A stretch of 38,203 nt of DNA from an uncultured Eubacteriales bacterium (lineage in GTDB: Bacteria; Bacillota; Clostridia; Oscillospirales; Acutalibacteraceae): NCBI GenBank assembly GCA_934541115.1, contig CAKTDF010000020.1, positions 1 to 38,203 on the forward strand, given 5' to 3'. A program made the translations under genes and the position numbers. This document shows positions 31,154-38,203 of the stretch, one piece after another. Under the pieces are notes generated by a model. It did not search any database. It worked only from the letters and a program-made list of their open reading frames with translations, and had not been told where the DNA came from. Within the stretch, counting starts at the first letter, position 1. Every line of letters begins with the position of its first letter.

Positions 31154-32005
31154 TTATTTCCATGCAATATATCCGCCGCAGTTGTCTCCGGAAAAGTCGG
31201 CGTTTTTCGGTTCGGTTTTGCTGTGCCATATTTTGTATGTCTTTTTGCCAACGGTAACTTTAAGCGGTTTTGCCTCGGTCTTGCTTTGCAGCAGTTCAAT
31301 ATATTCTTCAAGGCAGAGTCCGTTTTTGGTGATGTAATATGCGTGAGGTATGCCGACAAATCTGAAGTGCCACGGTTCGTAGCCGATATCCGTTATGTTT
31401 TCCTTATTCTCCGGATAGCGCAGAATAAATCCGTACTTCCATGAGTTTTCAAGAAACCATTTGTATTCTCCATTGCCGTCAAAGTCCTGTGAGCTTCCGT
31501 CCACGGAATTAAAAAGCGCAAAATCGACGGCGAGCCCCGTGTGGTGTTCGCTGGAGCCCGGAGTCTGAACATACTTTTTTGTGTAAATACTGCCGTATTT
31601 AAGCTCCTTGTCACGATAGATTTTTGTTTGTGACTCAACGCTTCTTTGTCCGCTTATTACGTTGACGGTTTTCAGTCCGGTTTCGTCTCTGAATGCGTCA
31701 AGCATGCTGCAAAGCGGTTTTACAATTTCTTCGTCAACAAAAATCTCCGAGGTGCTGAGAAAAAATGAGCTTGTTTTTTTGTCATACAGCCGCACCCGCT
31801 TTCTGCCGGTGTTTGCATATTCATGGCTGTTGTTCACGAGCGCAAGTATTCCGCCGCGTGACGAATCCGAAGATATTTTTTCTCCTGAAGCTGTTTCTTT
31901 GCTTTCGTTTTCAAACCAATCTCTTATTGCCGGCAGACGGTCTGCAAGCATAAAAAGCATAATTGCCGCAAGGATAGCCGCGGCGATTCGGATTCTCTTT
32001 TTCAT
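31154..32005 (-). CDS. VanY-like D-alanyl-D-alanine carboxypeptidase
   Basis: A 283-residue membrane-anchored zinc peptidase. An N-terminal hydrophobic segment (IAAAILAAIMLFML) is a signal anchor. The catalytic domain holds SEHHTGLAVD, i.e. SxHxxGxAxD with zinc ligands H154 and D161, and EPWH with E210 and H213; SGQRS near 118 also fits the family. It trims the last D-Ala from peptidoglycan stem peptides outside the membrane. It follows the VanS/VanR-like genes; no vanH, vanA/B or vanX is present, so vancomycin resistance is not implied. About 50 C-terminal residues after the catalytic core (KPLKVTVGKKTYKIWHS...) are unassigned. Confidence 0.92.
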   Translation of the reverse strand: MKKRIRIAAAILAAIMLFMLADRLPAIRDWFENESKETASGEKISSDSSRGGILALVNNSHEYANTGRKRVRLYDKKTSSFFLSTSEIFVDEEIVKPLCSMLDAFRDETGLKTVNVISGQRSVESQTKIYRDKELKYGSIYTKKYVQTPGSSEHHTGLAVDFALFNSVDGSSQDFDGNGEYKWFLENSWKYGFILRYPENKENITDIGYEPWHFRFVGIPHAYYITKNGLCLEEYIELLQSKTEAKPLKVTVGKKTYKIWHSKTEPKNADFSGDNCGGYIAWK

Positions 32006-32029
32006 TTGTTATACCTCTTTAATCAAAAA

Positions 32030-32055
32030 ATCACGGCTCATTTTTGAACCGTGAT
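32030..32055 (-). terminator. Terminator between VanS-like and VanY-like genes
   Basis: ATCACGGCTCA (32030-32040) and TGAACCGTGAT (32045-32055) pair with one mismatch; on the - strand TTTTTT follows. It stops transcripts coming from the two-component genes. A TATAAT at 32062-32057 directly precedes it on the - strand. Confidence 0.8.
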
Positions 32056-32056
32056 G

Positions 32057-32112
32057 ATTATAGGAGTTTAAAGGGAAAAGTGTTTTAATTTCAGCTTACG
32101 TTATCATTACGA
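32057..32112 (-). promoter_or_regulatory. Candidate activator-dependent promoter of the VanY-like gene
   Basis: On the - strand TATAAT (32062-32057) has no good -35. Upstream, CGTAA (32111-32107) and CGTAA (32100-32096) form an 11-bp-spaced direct repeat within TCGTAATGATAACGTAAG, at about -46 to -62, where OmpR/PhoB-type activators bind. The expected start, near 32050, lies inside the terminator's 5' arm, so such transcripts would escape it. Confidence 0.45.
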
Positions 32113-32117
32113 ATTTA

Positions 32118-33251
32118 TTACAGTTCGCTTTCGTTATCGTTGTTTTCAAGCTCATCGAGGGCGGCGCTGCGGTAGGGGAGAATTACGGTGAAATCCGTGT
32201 GGTCTTCGGTACTCTTTGCTTTGATTGCTCCGCCGTGCAGCTCAACGATCTGCTTTGAAATTGCAAGACCCAAACCGGAACCGCCGGTTGACGAGGCGCG
32301 TGATGAGTCAAGGCGAAAGAACTTTTCAAAGAGCCTGTCGAGCGTTTCCTTGGGAATTTCATCACAAAGGTTGCGGAACCTGACAAGCACATAACCGTTT
32401 CGTATTCTCGCCCCGATTCTGACCGGTGTGTTTTCATAGCTGTAATTGACGGCATTTTTGAGAAGGTTGTCAAAAACTCTTGCAAGCTTGTCCGCGTCTG
32501 CGAACATAACGATTTTTTCCTTTATGTCAAGCTCACATGTGAGCTTTTTTGCTTTGAACATGGGATAAAACTCTTCGGTGATCTGAGAAAGCATAAGACC
32601 GAGGTCAATACGGTTGTTTTGAAGCGTAATTTCATTGAGATTGAAACGAGTAATTTCAAAAAATTCATTTATGAGCTGTTCAAGCCGATATGCCTTTTCA
32701 AGGGCAATTCCCGTGTACTTTGCCTTCTGCGCCGTTGGCAGCTCCGGGCATTCGTCCAGCAGCGAGAGATATCCGATAACGCTTGTCAGCGGTGTTTTGA
32801 GGTCGTGCGCAAGGTACATGACAAGGTCGTTCTTTTTTGACTCAGCCTGCGCGGCAAGCTGCTGATTTTTAAAAACATCATGCTTGATATCTTTGAGAGC
32901 AATTTCAACGTCTGAAAAGTTTTTTGAAAACTTTTTGATTTGTGTTTCGTCTGTTGTGATTGCAGAAAGGCTCAGCCATGTTTTGTCAAAGTTTACAAGA
33001 GTTGAAATCGAATAGAATAGGCAGCTCAAAAGGAAAAAGATCAGGTATATCGCGGCAACGATTATCAGGCTGCACTCAAATGTGTAGTTTTCGCCAAAAC
33101 TGCCGAAAATGCCTGTGATGATGTCCTTTGCCGAACTGTAAATCACGTCATATTGTCTTGACGAAAGAAAGGCAAGAGCATACAAAAACAAAAGCAATGC
33201 AAGGCAGAAAAGGTTAAAACGCAAAAAATCGCGGACAATTTTTGTGCTCAT
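32118..33251 (-). CDS. VanS-like sensor histidine kinase
   Basis: With ATG 33251 it is 377 residues long: two membrane helices (RFNLFCLALLLFLYALAFLS and IVAAIYLIFFLLSCLFYSI), a short outer loop, a HAMP-like linker, the DHp helix LAHDLKTPLTSVIGYLSLL with H149, the N box (DNLLKNAVNY) and G box (GGSGLGLAISK). LVMYLAHDLKTPLTSVIGYL is very close to VanS. The open frame runs on upstream, with a Lys-rich stretch (KRKSGNKKKKQK) directly before it and overlapping the VanR-like gene; no clear ribosome binding site decides the start. It should phosphorylate the regulator encoded upstream. Confidence 0.9.
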   Translation of the reverse strand: MSTKIVRDFLRFNLFCLALLLFLYALAFLSSRQYDVIYSSAKDIITGIFGSFGENYTFECSLIIVAAIYLIFFLLSCLFYSISTLVNFDKTWLSLSAITTDETQIKKFSKNFSDVEIALKDIKHDVFKNQQLAAQAESKKNDLVMYLAHDLKTPLTSVIGYLSLLDECPELPTAQKAKYTGIALEKAYRLEQLINEFFEITRFNLNEITLQNNRIDLGLMLSQITEEFYPMFKAKKLTCELDIKEKIVMFADADKLARVFDNLLKNAVNYSYENTPVRIGARIRNGYVLVRFRNLCDEIPKETLDRLFEKFFRLDSSRASSTGGSGLGLAISKQIVELHGGAIKAKSTEDHTDFTVILPYRSAALDELENNDNESEL

Positions 33252-33324
33252 TCTCTCGCGGGTAGTGAGAACCGTTTTTTGCTTTTTCTTTTTGTTTCCG
33301 CTTTTTCTTTTTGAACGCAGCTTT

Positions 33325-34017
33325 TTATTGCTTGTCGATTTTATAGCCAACACCCCAAACTGTTTTAACATAGCGCGGATTTCTTGACGGCTCGCGCAGT
33401 TTTTCACGGATACGTCTAATATGTACCATGACAGTGTTGTTGCTGTCAAGATATTTTTCTCCCCATACCTTTTCAAAAATTTCTTCGGTTGAAACCACCT
33501 TGCCCGCATTTTCACAAAGCAGTAGGATTATTCCGAATTCGGTAGGAGTGAGAGGAATTTCTTCATCAAAAAGAAAGCACCTGTGCGTGTCGCTCTCAAT
33601 TCTGAGTCCGCCGAACTCAAAAACGTTTTTGTTTTCGGCTGCGCTGCTGTCGTTATATTGCTTATATCTTCTCAAATGCGCTTTGACTCTGGCGGTCAAC
33701 TCAAGGGGATTGAACGGTTTTGTCACATAATCGTCGGCGCCGAGCGTGAGCCCGGTGATTTTATCGATATCCTGCGTTCTTGCTGTGAGCATGATCACCG
33801 GATATTTGTATCTCTCGCGTATGAAAGAACAGACAGAAAAACCGTCAACGTCAGGGAGCATGAGGTCAAGAATCGCAAGGTCAAACTCTTGCGATTCAAC
33901 CGCTTTCAGTGCCTGCGAGCCGGAAAAACATTTGACAGTCTCATATCTTTCATTTTTGAGGTAAACCTCAATGAGGTCGGCAATTTCTTTTTCATCGTCA
34001 ACAATAAGAATTCTCAT
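33325..34017 (-). CDS. VanR-like response regulator (OmpR/PhoB family)
   Basis: A 230-residue response regulator. The receiver domain has the acidic pocket VDDE (D7-D8), phospho-acceptor D51 (LAILDLMLPDVDG), a Thr at 78 and K100 in DDYVTKPFNP; the C-terminal winged helix ends in RNPRYVKTVWGVGYKI. DKITGLTLGADDYVTKPFNPLEL is nearly the wording of VanR. The start ATG 34017 follows GGAGAGTGG. It is the first gene of the pair; the kinase starts at most 74 bp later or overlaps its end. An 11-bp-spaced repeat upstream suggests autoregulation. Confidence 0.93.
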   Translation of the reverse strand: MRILIVDDEKEIADLIEVYLKNERYETVKCFSGSQALKAVESQEFDLAILDLMLPDVDGFSVCSFIRERYKYPVIMLTARTQDIDKITGLTLGADDYVTKPFNPLELTARVKAHLRRYKQYNDSSAAENKNVFEFGGLRIESDTHRCFLFDEEIPLTPTEFGIILLLCENAGKVVSTEEIFEKVWGEKYLDSNNTVMVHIRRIREKLREPSRNPRYVKTVWGVGYKIDKQ

Positions 34018-34049
34018 TTATATTCCACTCTCCGCGTTGTCTTTTTCAC

Positions 34050-34094
34050 AGTATAACACAAATACACCGCAATTGTTTCTTACAAATTTCTTAA
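34050..34094 (-). promoter_or_regulatory. Promoter and tandem repeat of the VanR-like gene
   Basis: On the - strand TAAGAAA occurs at 34093-34087 and 34082-34076, 11 bp apart, and TATACT (34055-34050) is the -10. TTGTAAGAAACA (34085-34074) matches 8 of the 10 fixed positions of the VanR box TCGTANGAAANT as I recall it. A tandem repeat next to the -35 is typical of PhoB-type autoregulation. Confidence 0.55.
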
Positions 34095-34188
34095 TTTTGT
34101 GAAAATGTATTTTTTTCTTTGAATGACGGCAAAATGTAAAGCAAAGTAAGGCGGTATTTGCAGAATAATTTTTTGTCAGCCGGAAATA

Positions 34189-34217
34189 TTTACATATGAC
34201 CAAAAATGTGTTACACT
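34189..34217 (+). promoter_or_regulatory. Promoter of the secreted Cys-cluster protein gene
   Basis: TTTACA (34189-34194), 17-bp spacer, TACACT (34212-34217). It is divergent from the VanR-like promoter, with about 100 bp between the two. Confidence 0.6.
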
Positions 34218-34254
34218 TTTAAAAACCGATGCTTAAAACATGGGGGACGTGAAA

Positions 34255-35427
34255 ATGAAAAAGAATATCGGCTCTGCCGTCGGTGCTATTGTTGCGGCAA
34301 TAATTGTGCTTTGTTCCGGCTTTTTCGGAGGCTTTACCGCCGGAATGAGCAAAAGCAAGAATGAGTTTTTCTCCCACTTGGAGGAATTTTTGGCTCCGGC
34401 GGTTGACACAAAGGTCTTTATGCGCCTTGTGGAAAAAGACGGGGAGGAGCCGGTTGAAGAAAAGTTCAACACGCTTTTCTCTGAAGTTGAATTGGCGGCG
34501 GGCGAAGTTTTTGAAAACGCCTCGTTTTATTTCTGTGATTTTTCGTTGCTTTCGTATAATGAAAAGTTGGCGGTCGTCTCTTCGGATGAGAGTATAGCCG
34601 AGGCAAAGCTTCAGAGCGTCGATGAATTGTCCGTATATTTGAGTATCACCGCAAAATCACAGGGTACGGCTGAAATTTTCATCGCCGGCGAGGACGGGAA
34701 AAGAATTTCGCAGAAAATTTGTGTTTTCGTTTCGGAAACGCCTGTGAGTCAAACGGCAGAGCAAACCACTGCCGAATATACTCTCAATAAGGCGGCAAAC
34801 GAAGAAACAACAACGGACAAAGAGACTGTTGCAACTACCGCCGAAGAAACAAAAGCAGAGACAAAGAGCAAAGCGGTCAAAAAAACGCGTCTTAAAGCGG
34901 AGAAAATCAGCTTGCAGCTGACTGCCGATGAAAAGAAAACGATTGTTGTTTTCACTGCTGACAGCGAAAAGACAAATCTCAACAATTGCCGATTGAAAGC
35001 CGTTTCTTCAAATAAAAAGGTTGCAAAAGCCAAAATCGAGAAAATAGAGAAGAACGGTATAAGAATTTCGATTACAGCCGTGGCTGCCGGAAAGACCGTT
35101 ATAAGCCTTGAATCTGCCGATAAAACAGTATACTCGGAAACGATTGAGATTTCTGTTTCAGGGAGCGAACAAGAAACAACAGAAAAGCAGACGGAGAAAG
35201 AAGAATCCGTTGCCGCAGAAGAACAGACAGCTAAAGAACGCTCAACAACAGAAAAACAGACCCGCGAGGTTAAGACAGAGGAGACGGGCGATGTGGTTTA
35301 CAGAACGCCGAGCGGCAACTGCTACCACAGAAAAAGCTGTCGCTACGTCAAAAGCAACGCTACGGCTCTGACAGTAAGTGAGGCAAAACGCAGCGGGCTG
35401 AGAGCCTGCAAAGTCTGCATAGGCTGA
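34255..35427 (+). CDS. Membrane-anchored/secreted protein with Ig-like core and Ada-like Cys domain
   Basis: A 390-residue protein. Residues 5-27 (IGSAVGAIVAAIIVLCSGFFGG) are a signal anchor. Two beta-rich Ig-like (Big_2-like) segments (about 70-150 and 205-300) are joined by Thr/Glu/Lys-rich linkers (ETTTDKETVATTAEETKAET). The last 45 residues, YRTPSGNCYHRKSCRY ... RSGLRACKVCIG, form the small metal-binding domain seen in Ada and at the C-terminus of several secreted nucleases. I do not know its role outside the cell. ATG 34255 is preferred over 34240 because GGGGG lies 8 bases upstream of it. It is divergent from the VanR-like gene. Confidence 0.75.
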   Translation: MKKNIGSAVGAIVAAIIVLCSGFFGGFTAGMSKSKNEFFSHLEEFLAPAVDTKVFMRLVEKDGEEPVEEKFNTLFSEVELAAGEVFENASFYFCDFSLLSYNEKLAVVSSDESIAEAKLQSVDELSVYLSITAKSQGTAEIFIAGEDGKRISQKICVFVSETPVSQTAEQTTAEYTLNKAANEETTTDKETVATTAEETKAETKSKAVKKTRLKAEKISLQLTADEKKTIVVFTADSEKTNLNNCRLKAVSSNKKVAKAKIEKIEKNGIRISITAVAAGKTVISLESADKTVYSETIEISVSGSEQETTEKQTEKEESVAAEEQTAKERSTTEKQTREVKTEETGDVVYRTPSGNCYHRKSCRYVKSNATALTVSEAKRSGLRACKVCIG

Positions 35428-35483
35428 GTTTAATTTTCTTCAGCATAAAAAGGTAAAGAACGCATTTTCTCCGCTGTTTTTTC

Positions 35484-35513
35484 TTGACATAGCCCTAAAA
35501 AATATTATATAAT
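35484..35513 (+). promoter_or_regulatory. Promoter of greA-lysS
   Basis: TTGACA (35484-35489), 18-bp spacer, TATAAT (35508-35513). Both hexamers are perfect consensus. Confidence 0.85.
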
Positions 35514-35543
35514 AACAAGCTGACAGAAAAACAAACGCGCAAA

Positions 35544-35600
35544 GTGACCGCCGACCGACCGATACGCCAAACATTGGCGCCGTATTTGATCGTTAGTCAC
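35544..35600 (+). promoter_or_regulatory. Structured leader hairpin before greA
   Basis: GTGAC (35544-35548) pairs with GTCAC (35596-35600); inside, CGAT/ATCG and a hairpin CGCCAA-ACA-TTGGCG extend the structure. The untranslated leader is about 110 bases, long for a housekeeping gene. It may regulate or stabilise the message; class unknown. Confidence 0.45.
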
Positions 35601-35632
35601 CAAAAGCGTTTCATTCAGAAAGGATGATTTTA

Positions 35633-36115
35633 ATGGCACAGGAAATTTTGCTTACCTCAGCCGGTATTAAAGAACTTGAGGACGAACTTGAACATCTTAA
35701 AGTCGTCGGTCGTCAGGAGATAAAAGAAAAAATACAGGTTGCCCTTTCCTTCGGTGACCTTTCGGAAAACAGTGAATACGAAGAAGCAAGAAACGATCAG
35801 GGCAAGCTTGAAGCCAGAATCAGTGAAATTGAAGCCATACTTTCAATGGCAAAGGTTATTGATGAGGATTCCCTCAGCACTGATGTTATCCAGCTCGGTT
35901 CAAAGGTCAAAATTCTTGATGTTGAATACGGCGATATCTATAAATATCAGATCATCAGCTCCACCTCAACATCAAAGGACAAGGGCGATGATTGCCTCAC
36001 AAGCGACGAATCACCTGTTGCAAGGGCGCTCATCGGTCACAAGGTTGGCGACATCGTTGAGGTTGAAGCTCCTATTGGTGTCATCAAGTATGAAGTTGTT
36101 GAAATTTCAAAGTAA
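35633..36115 (+). CDS. greA: Transcription elongation factor GreA
   Basis: A 160-residue protein of normal GreA length. The N-terminal coiled coil has the tip FGDLSENSEYEEARNDQ, whose acidic residues place Mg2+ in the RNA polymerase secondary channel and trigger transcript cleavage. The C-terminal FKBP-like domain (VIQLGSKVKILDVE ... PIGVIKYEVVEI) binds the polymerase. ATG 35633 follows AAAGGA by 8 bases; an in-frame ATG at 35624 overlaps this site. lysS starts 31 bp later, the usual greA-lysS order in Firmicutes. Confidence 0.96.
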   Translation: MAQEILLTSAGIKELEDELEHLKVVGRQEIKEKIQVALSFGDLSENSEYEEARNDQGKLEARISEIEAILSMAKVIDEDSLSTDVIQLGSKVKILDVEYGDIYKYQIISSTSTSKDKGDDCLTSDESPVARALIGHKVGDIVEVEAPIGVIKYEVVEISK

Positions 36116-36146
36116 TTGCTAAATAACAAGTTGAAAGGACAAACGT

Positions 36147-38093
36147 ATGTCAGAGGAAAAGATAAATAAGACAGAAAAAGTCGCTTCTCTTGAGGACGTT
36201 AATGAACTCAGACAGATTCGCGTTCAAAAGCTTGAGGCTCTCCAGAGTGCAGGCAAGGATCCGTTTACGGTAACCACAGCCGAGCAGGGCATTACCAATG
36301 CTGAAATCAGAGCCCGTTTTGAGGAGCTTGAAAACACAGATGTTTCAATCTGCGGAAGAATCATCGCATGGCGCGATATGGGCAAGGCGAATTTCATCGT
36401 CCTGAGTGATCGCAGCGACAAGATGCAGGTTTATGTCAGGGTCAATGAAATAGGCGAAGAAGAATTTGCAGATTTCAAAAAGTGGGATATAGGTGATATT
36501 GTTGAGGTCAAGGGCTTTGTTTTCAAAACAAGGCGCGGCGAGATCTCCGTTCACGCAAAAAATATCCGTTTGCTTTCAAAGTCGCTCCTCCCGCTGCCGG
36601 AAAAATTTCACGGTCTTACAAATACCGATTCAAGATATCGTCAGCGCTACGTTGACCTTATCGTTAATCCAGAGTCGAGAGATACTTTCATCAAGCGTTC
36701 GCTCATTATCCGCGAAATCAGACGTTTTCTTGACTCTCAGGGCTTTCTTGAGGTTGAAACCCCCATGCTTGTTTCAAACGCAGGCGGAGCGGCGGCAAGA
36801 CCGTTTGAAACCCATTCAAATGCTTTGAATGAAAACTTTAAGCTCAGAATTTCTCTTGAGCTTTATCTCAAGCGCCTCATCGTTGGCGGACTTGAGCGCG
36901 TTTATGAGATCGGACGCGTTTTCAGAAATGAGGGCGTTGACACAAGACACAATCCCGAGTTCACCCTCATGGAGCTTTATCAGGCTTATACCGATTATCA
37001 CGGTATGATGGATCTCACCGAAAATCTTTATCGCACCGTTGCAAGAAATGTTCTCGGAACGGAGAAAATTGTTTTCAACGGTATTGAAATGGACCTTTCA
37101 AAGCCGTTTGAGCGCATGACAATGCTTGACGCTGTCAAAAAGTATTCCGGCGTTGACTTTACAGATGTCAAGACGGACGAGGAAGCAAAGGCTCTTGCAA
37201 AGGAAAGGGGCATTGCCTTTGAGGAACGCCACAAGAAAGGCGATATTCTCAATCTCTTCTTTGAAGAATATGTTGAAGAGCACCTCGTTCAGCCGACATT
37301 CATTATGGATCATCCGGTTGAAATTTCTCCGCTCACAAAGCGTAAGCCGGAAAATCCGGACTATGTCGAACGTTTTGAGTTCTTCATGAACGGTTGGGAG
37401 CTTGCCAATGCATATTCCGAGCTTAATGACCCGATAGATCAGCGCGCGCGCTTTAAGGCGCAGGACGAGCTTTTCGCCGCCGGAGATGAAGAAGCCAACC
37501 ACACCGATGAGGACTTCCTCACCGCTCTTGAATACGGTATGCCTCCCACAGGCGGAATCGGCTTTGGTATTGACCGCATGGCTATGCTCCTCACTGATTC
37601 TCAGGCAATCAGAGACGTTCTGCTCTTCCCAACAATGAAAACACTCGGCGGCGGAAAGACTGCCGAACAGAGCACAGAAACCGCAATGCCGTTTGAAGAA
37701 GCACTTGAAGAAGAAATCGATTTTTCAAACGTTCAGATTGAACCGCTGTTTTCCGATTTTGTTGATTTTGAGACTTTCTCAAAGTCAGATTTCCGTGCGG
37801 TAAAGGTCAAGGAATGCATAGCCGTTAAAAAGAGCAAAAAGCTTTTGCAGTTCACCCTTGACGACGGAACAGGAACGGACAGAACGATTCTTTCCGGAAT
37901 CCATGCATACTATGAGCCGGAGGAGCTTATTGGAAAAACCTGCGTTGCAATCACAAATCTCCCGCCCCGCCCGATGATGGGTATTGAATCCTGCGGAATG
38001 CTCATCTCCGCCGTTCACAGCGAAAACGGCGAAGAAAAGCTTCATCTGCTTATGCTTGATCCGCATATTCCGGCAGGTGCAAAGCTCTATTAA
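36147..38093 (+). CDS. lysS: Lysyl-tRNA synthetase with C-terminal tRNA-binding (EMAPII/Trbp111-like) domain
   Basis: A 648-residue class II LysRS; the usual bacterial length is about 500. The anticodon-binding OB fold (residues 60-160, VSICGRIIAWRDMGKANFIV), motif 1 (FLEVETPML), motif 2 (YEIGRVFRNEGVDTRHNPEF) and motif 3 (GFGIDRMAML) are all intact. After a charged linker, residues 540-648 form a second OB fold (SKSDFRAVKVKECIAVKKSKK ... MLDPHIPAGAKL) like the C-terminal domain of MetRS/Trbp111 that grips the tRNA elbow. Such a fused LysRS occurs in some Clostridia. The start follows AAAGGA by 7 bases. It is the second gene of the greA operon. Confidence 0.96.
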   Translation: MSEEKINKTEKVASLEDVNELRQIRVQKLEALQSAGKDPFTVTTAEQGITNAEIRARFEELENTDVSICGRIIAWRDMGKANFIVLSDRSDKMQVYVRVNEIGEEEFADFKKWDIGDIVEVKGFVFKTRRGEISVHAKNIRLLSKSLLPLPEKFHGLTNTDSRYRQRYVDLIVNPESRDTFIKRSLIIREIRRFLDSQGFLEVETPMLVSNAGGAAARPFETHSNALNENFKLRISLELYLKRLIVGGLERVYEIGRVFRNEGVDTRHNPEFTLMELYQAYTDYHGMMDLTENLYRTVARNVLGTEKIVFNGIEMDLSKPFERMTMLDAVKKYSGVDFTDVKTDEEAKALAKERGIAFEERHKKGDILNLFFEEYVEEHLVQPTFIMDHPVEISPLTKRKPENPDYVERFEFFMNGWELANAYSELNDPIDQRARFKAQDELFAAGDEEANHTDEDFLTALEYGMPPTGGIGFGIDRMAMLLTDSQAIRDVLLFPTMKTLGGGKTAEQSTETAMPFEEALEEEIDFSNVQIEPLFSDFVDFETFSKSDFRAVKVKECIAVKKSKKLLQFTLDDGTGTDRTILSGIHAYYEPEELIGKTCVAITNLPPRPMMGIESCGMLISAVHSENGEEKLHLLMLDPHIPAGAKLY

Positions 38094-38095
38094 GA

Positions 38096-38195
38096 TGATG
38101 TAAAGATGTACCGTTTTACAAAATAAACGGGACGTACTTCATTTGATAAAAAACTGAAAAAACAGCGATTTACATCAAACTTACATCAATTGATG
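38096..38195. repeat. TTACATCA repeats and palindrome after lysS
   Basis: TTACATCAA occurs at 38170-38178 and 38181-38189, 11 bp apart, and TGATGTAA, the inverse, at 38096-38103. The second copy runs into the perfect 12-bp palindrome CATCAATTGATG (38184-38195). It may be an operator for a gene beyond the window. Confidence 0.4.
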
Positions 38196-38203
38196 CAGAA
38201 ATC

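Noticed and set aside
31154..34017. Glycopeptide resistance cluster
   Set aside because: VanR-, VanS- and VanY-like genes are present, but no vanH, vanA/B-type ligase, vanX or vanT gene; resistance cannot be claimed.
1..38203. tRNA or rRNA genes, IS elements, prophage, CRISPR
   Set aside because: No cloverleaf, transposase, integrase, phage structural gene or spaced identical repeats were seen on either strand.

Overview
The window looks like a chromosomal segment of a low-GC, Gram-positive, strictly anaerobic fermenter of the Clostridia, most like the Ruminococcaceae/Oscillospiraceae. The signs are strong AGGAGG-type ribosome binding sites, consensus TTGACA/TATAAT promoters, a multimeric [FeFe] hydrogenase of the NAD-linked (electron-bifurcating) type, a SigH-like sigma factor, a VanR/VanS/VanY-like group, a LysRS with an added C-terminal tRNA-binding domain, and riboswitch classes typical of Firmicutes. 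I see no phage, IS element, CRISPR array, rRNA or tRNA gene. This assignment is inference; no marker gene fixes the species.

Layout. 1-3587 (+): the end of a GPH-type sugar symporter, an ABC ATPase/permease pair and a solitary rfbA, closed by a terminator. 3801-7270 (+): a more AT-rich three-gene ABC cassette whose large membrane subunit carries a degenerate M1-peptidase-like outer domain. 7284-10202 (-): a P2-type ATPase behind a yybP-ykoY (Mn2+) riboswitch. 10414-16521 (-): an operon of mgtE, a heterodimeric ABC exporter pair and a Nudix hydrolase, with a long structured leader that I cannot assign to a known class. 16682-21757 (+): the hydrogenase operon (NuoE-like, histidine-kinase-type ATPase, small 2Fe-2S protein, NuoF-like, catalytic HydA/HndD-like). 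21772-25279 (-): a secreted beta-helix protein and a secreted HSL-family esterase. 25322-26439 (-): a zinc-ribbon/CFI-box protein interrupted by a -1 shift at an A7 run, divergent from a small XRE regulator (26636-26923 +). 26958-27624 (+): queT with a preQ1-type leader. 27581-31083 (-): a methyltransferase, a zinc-ribbon protein, a SigH-like sigma factor and mnmA. 31154-34094 (-): VanY-, VanS- and VanR-like genes. 34189-38093 (+): a secreted protein with an Ada-like Cys cluster, then greA-lysS.

How the genes work together. The hydrogenase genes form one transcription unit that couples NADH and ferredoxin oxidation to H2. Divalent-metal homeostasis is represented twice (Mn2+-riboswitch P-type ATPase; MgtE). 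The VanR-like regulator has tandem 11-bp-spaced repeats at its own promoter and similar ones at the vanY-like promoter, suggesting a small cell-wall stress regulon without vanHAX resistance genes. The most interesting second-look items are the 3801-7206 cassette, the mgtE leader, the slippery-site shift in the CFI-box gene and the wiring of the VanY promoter.
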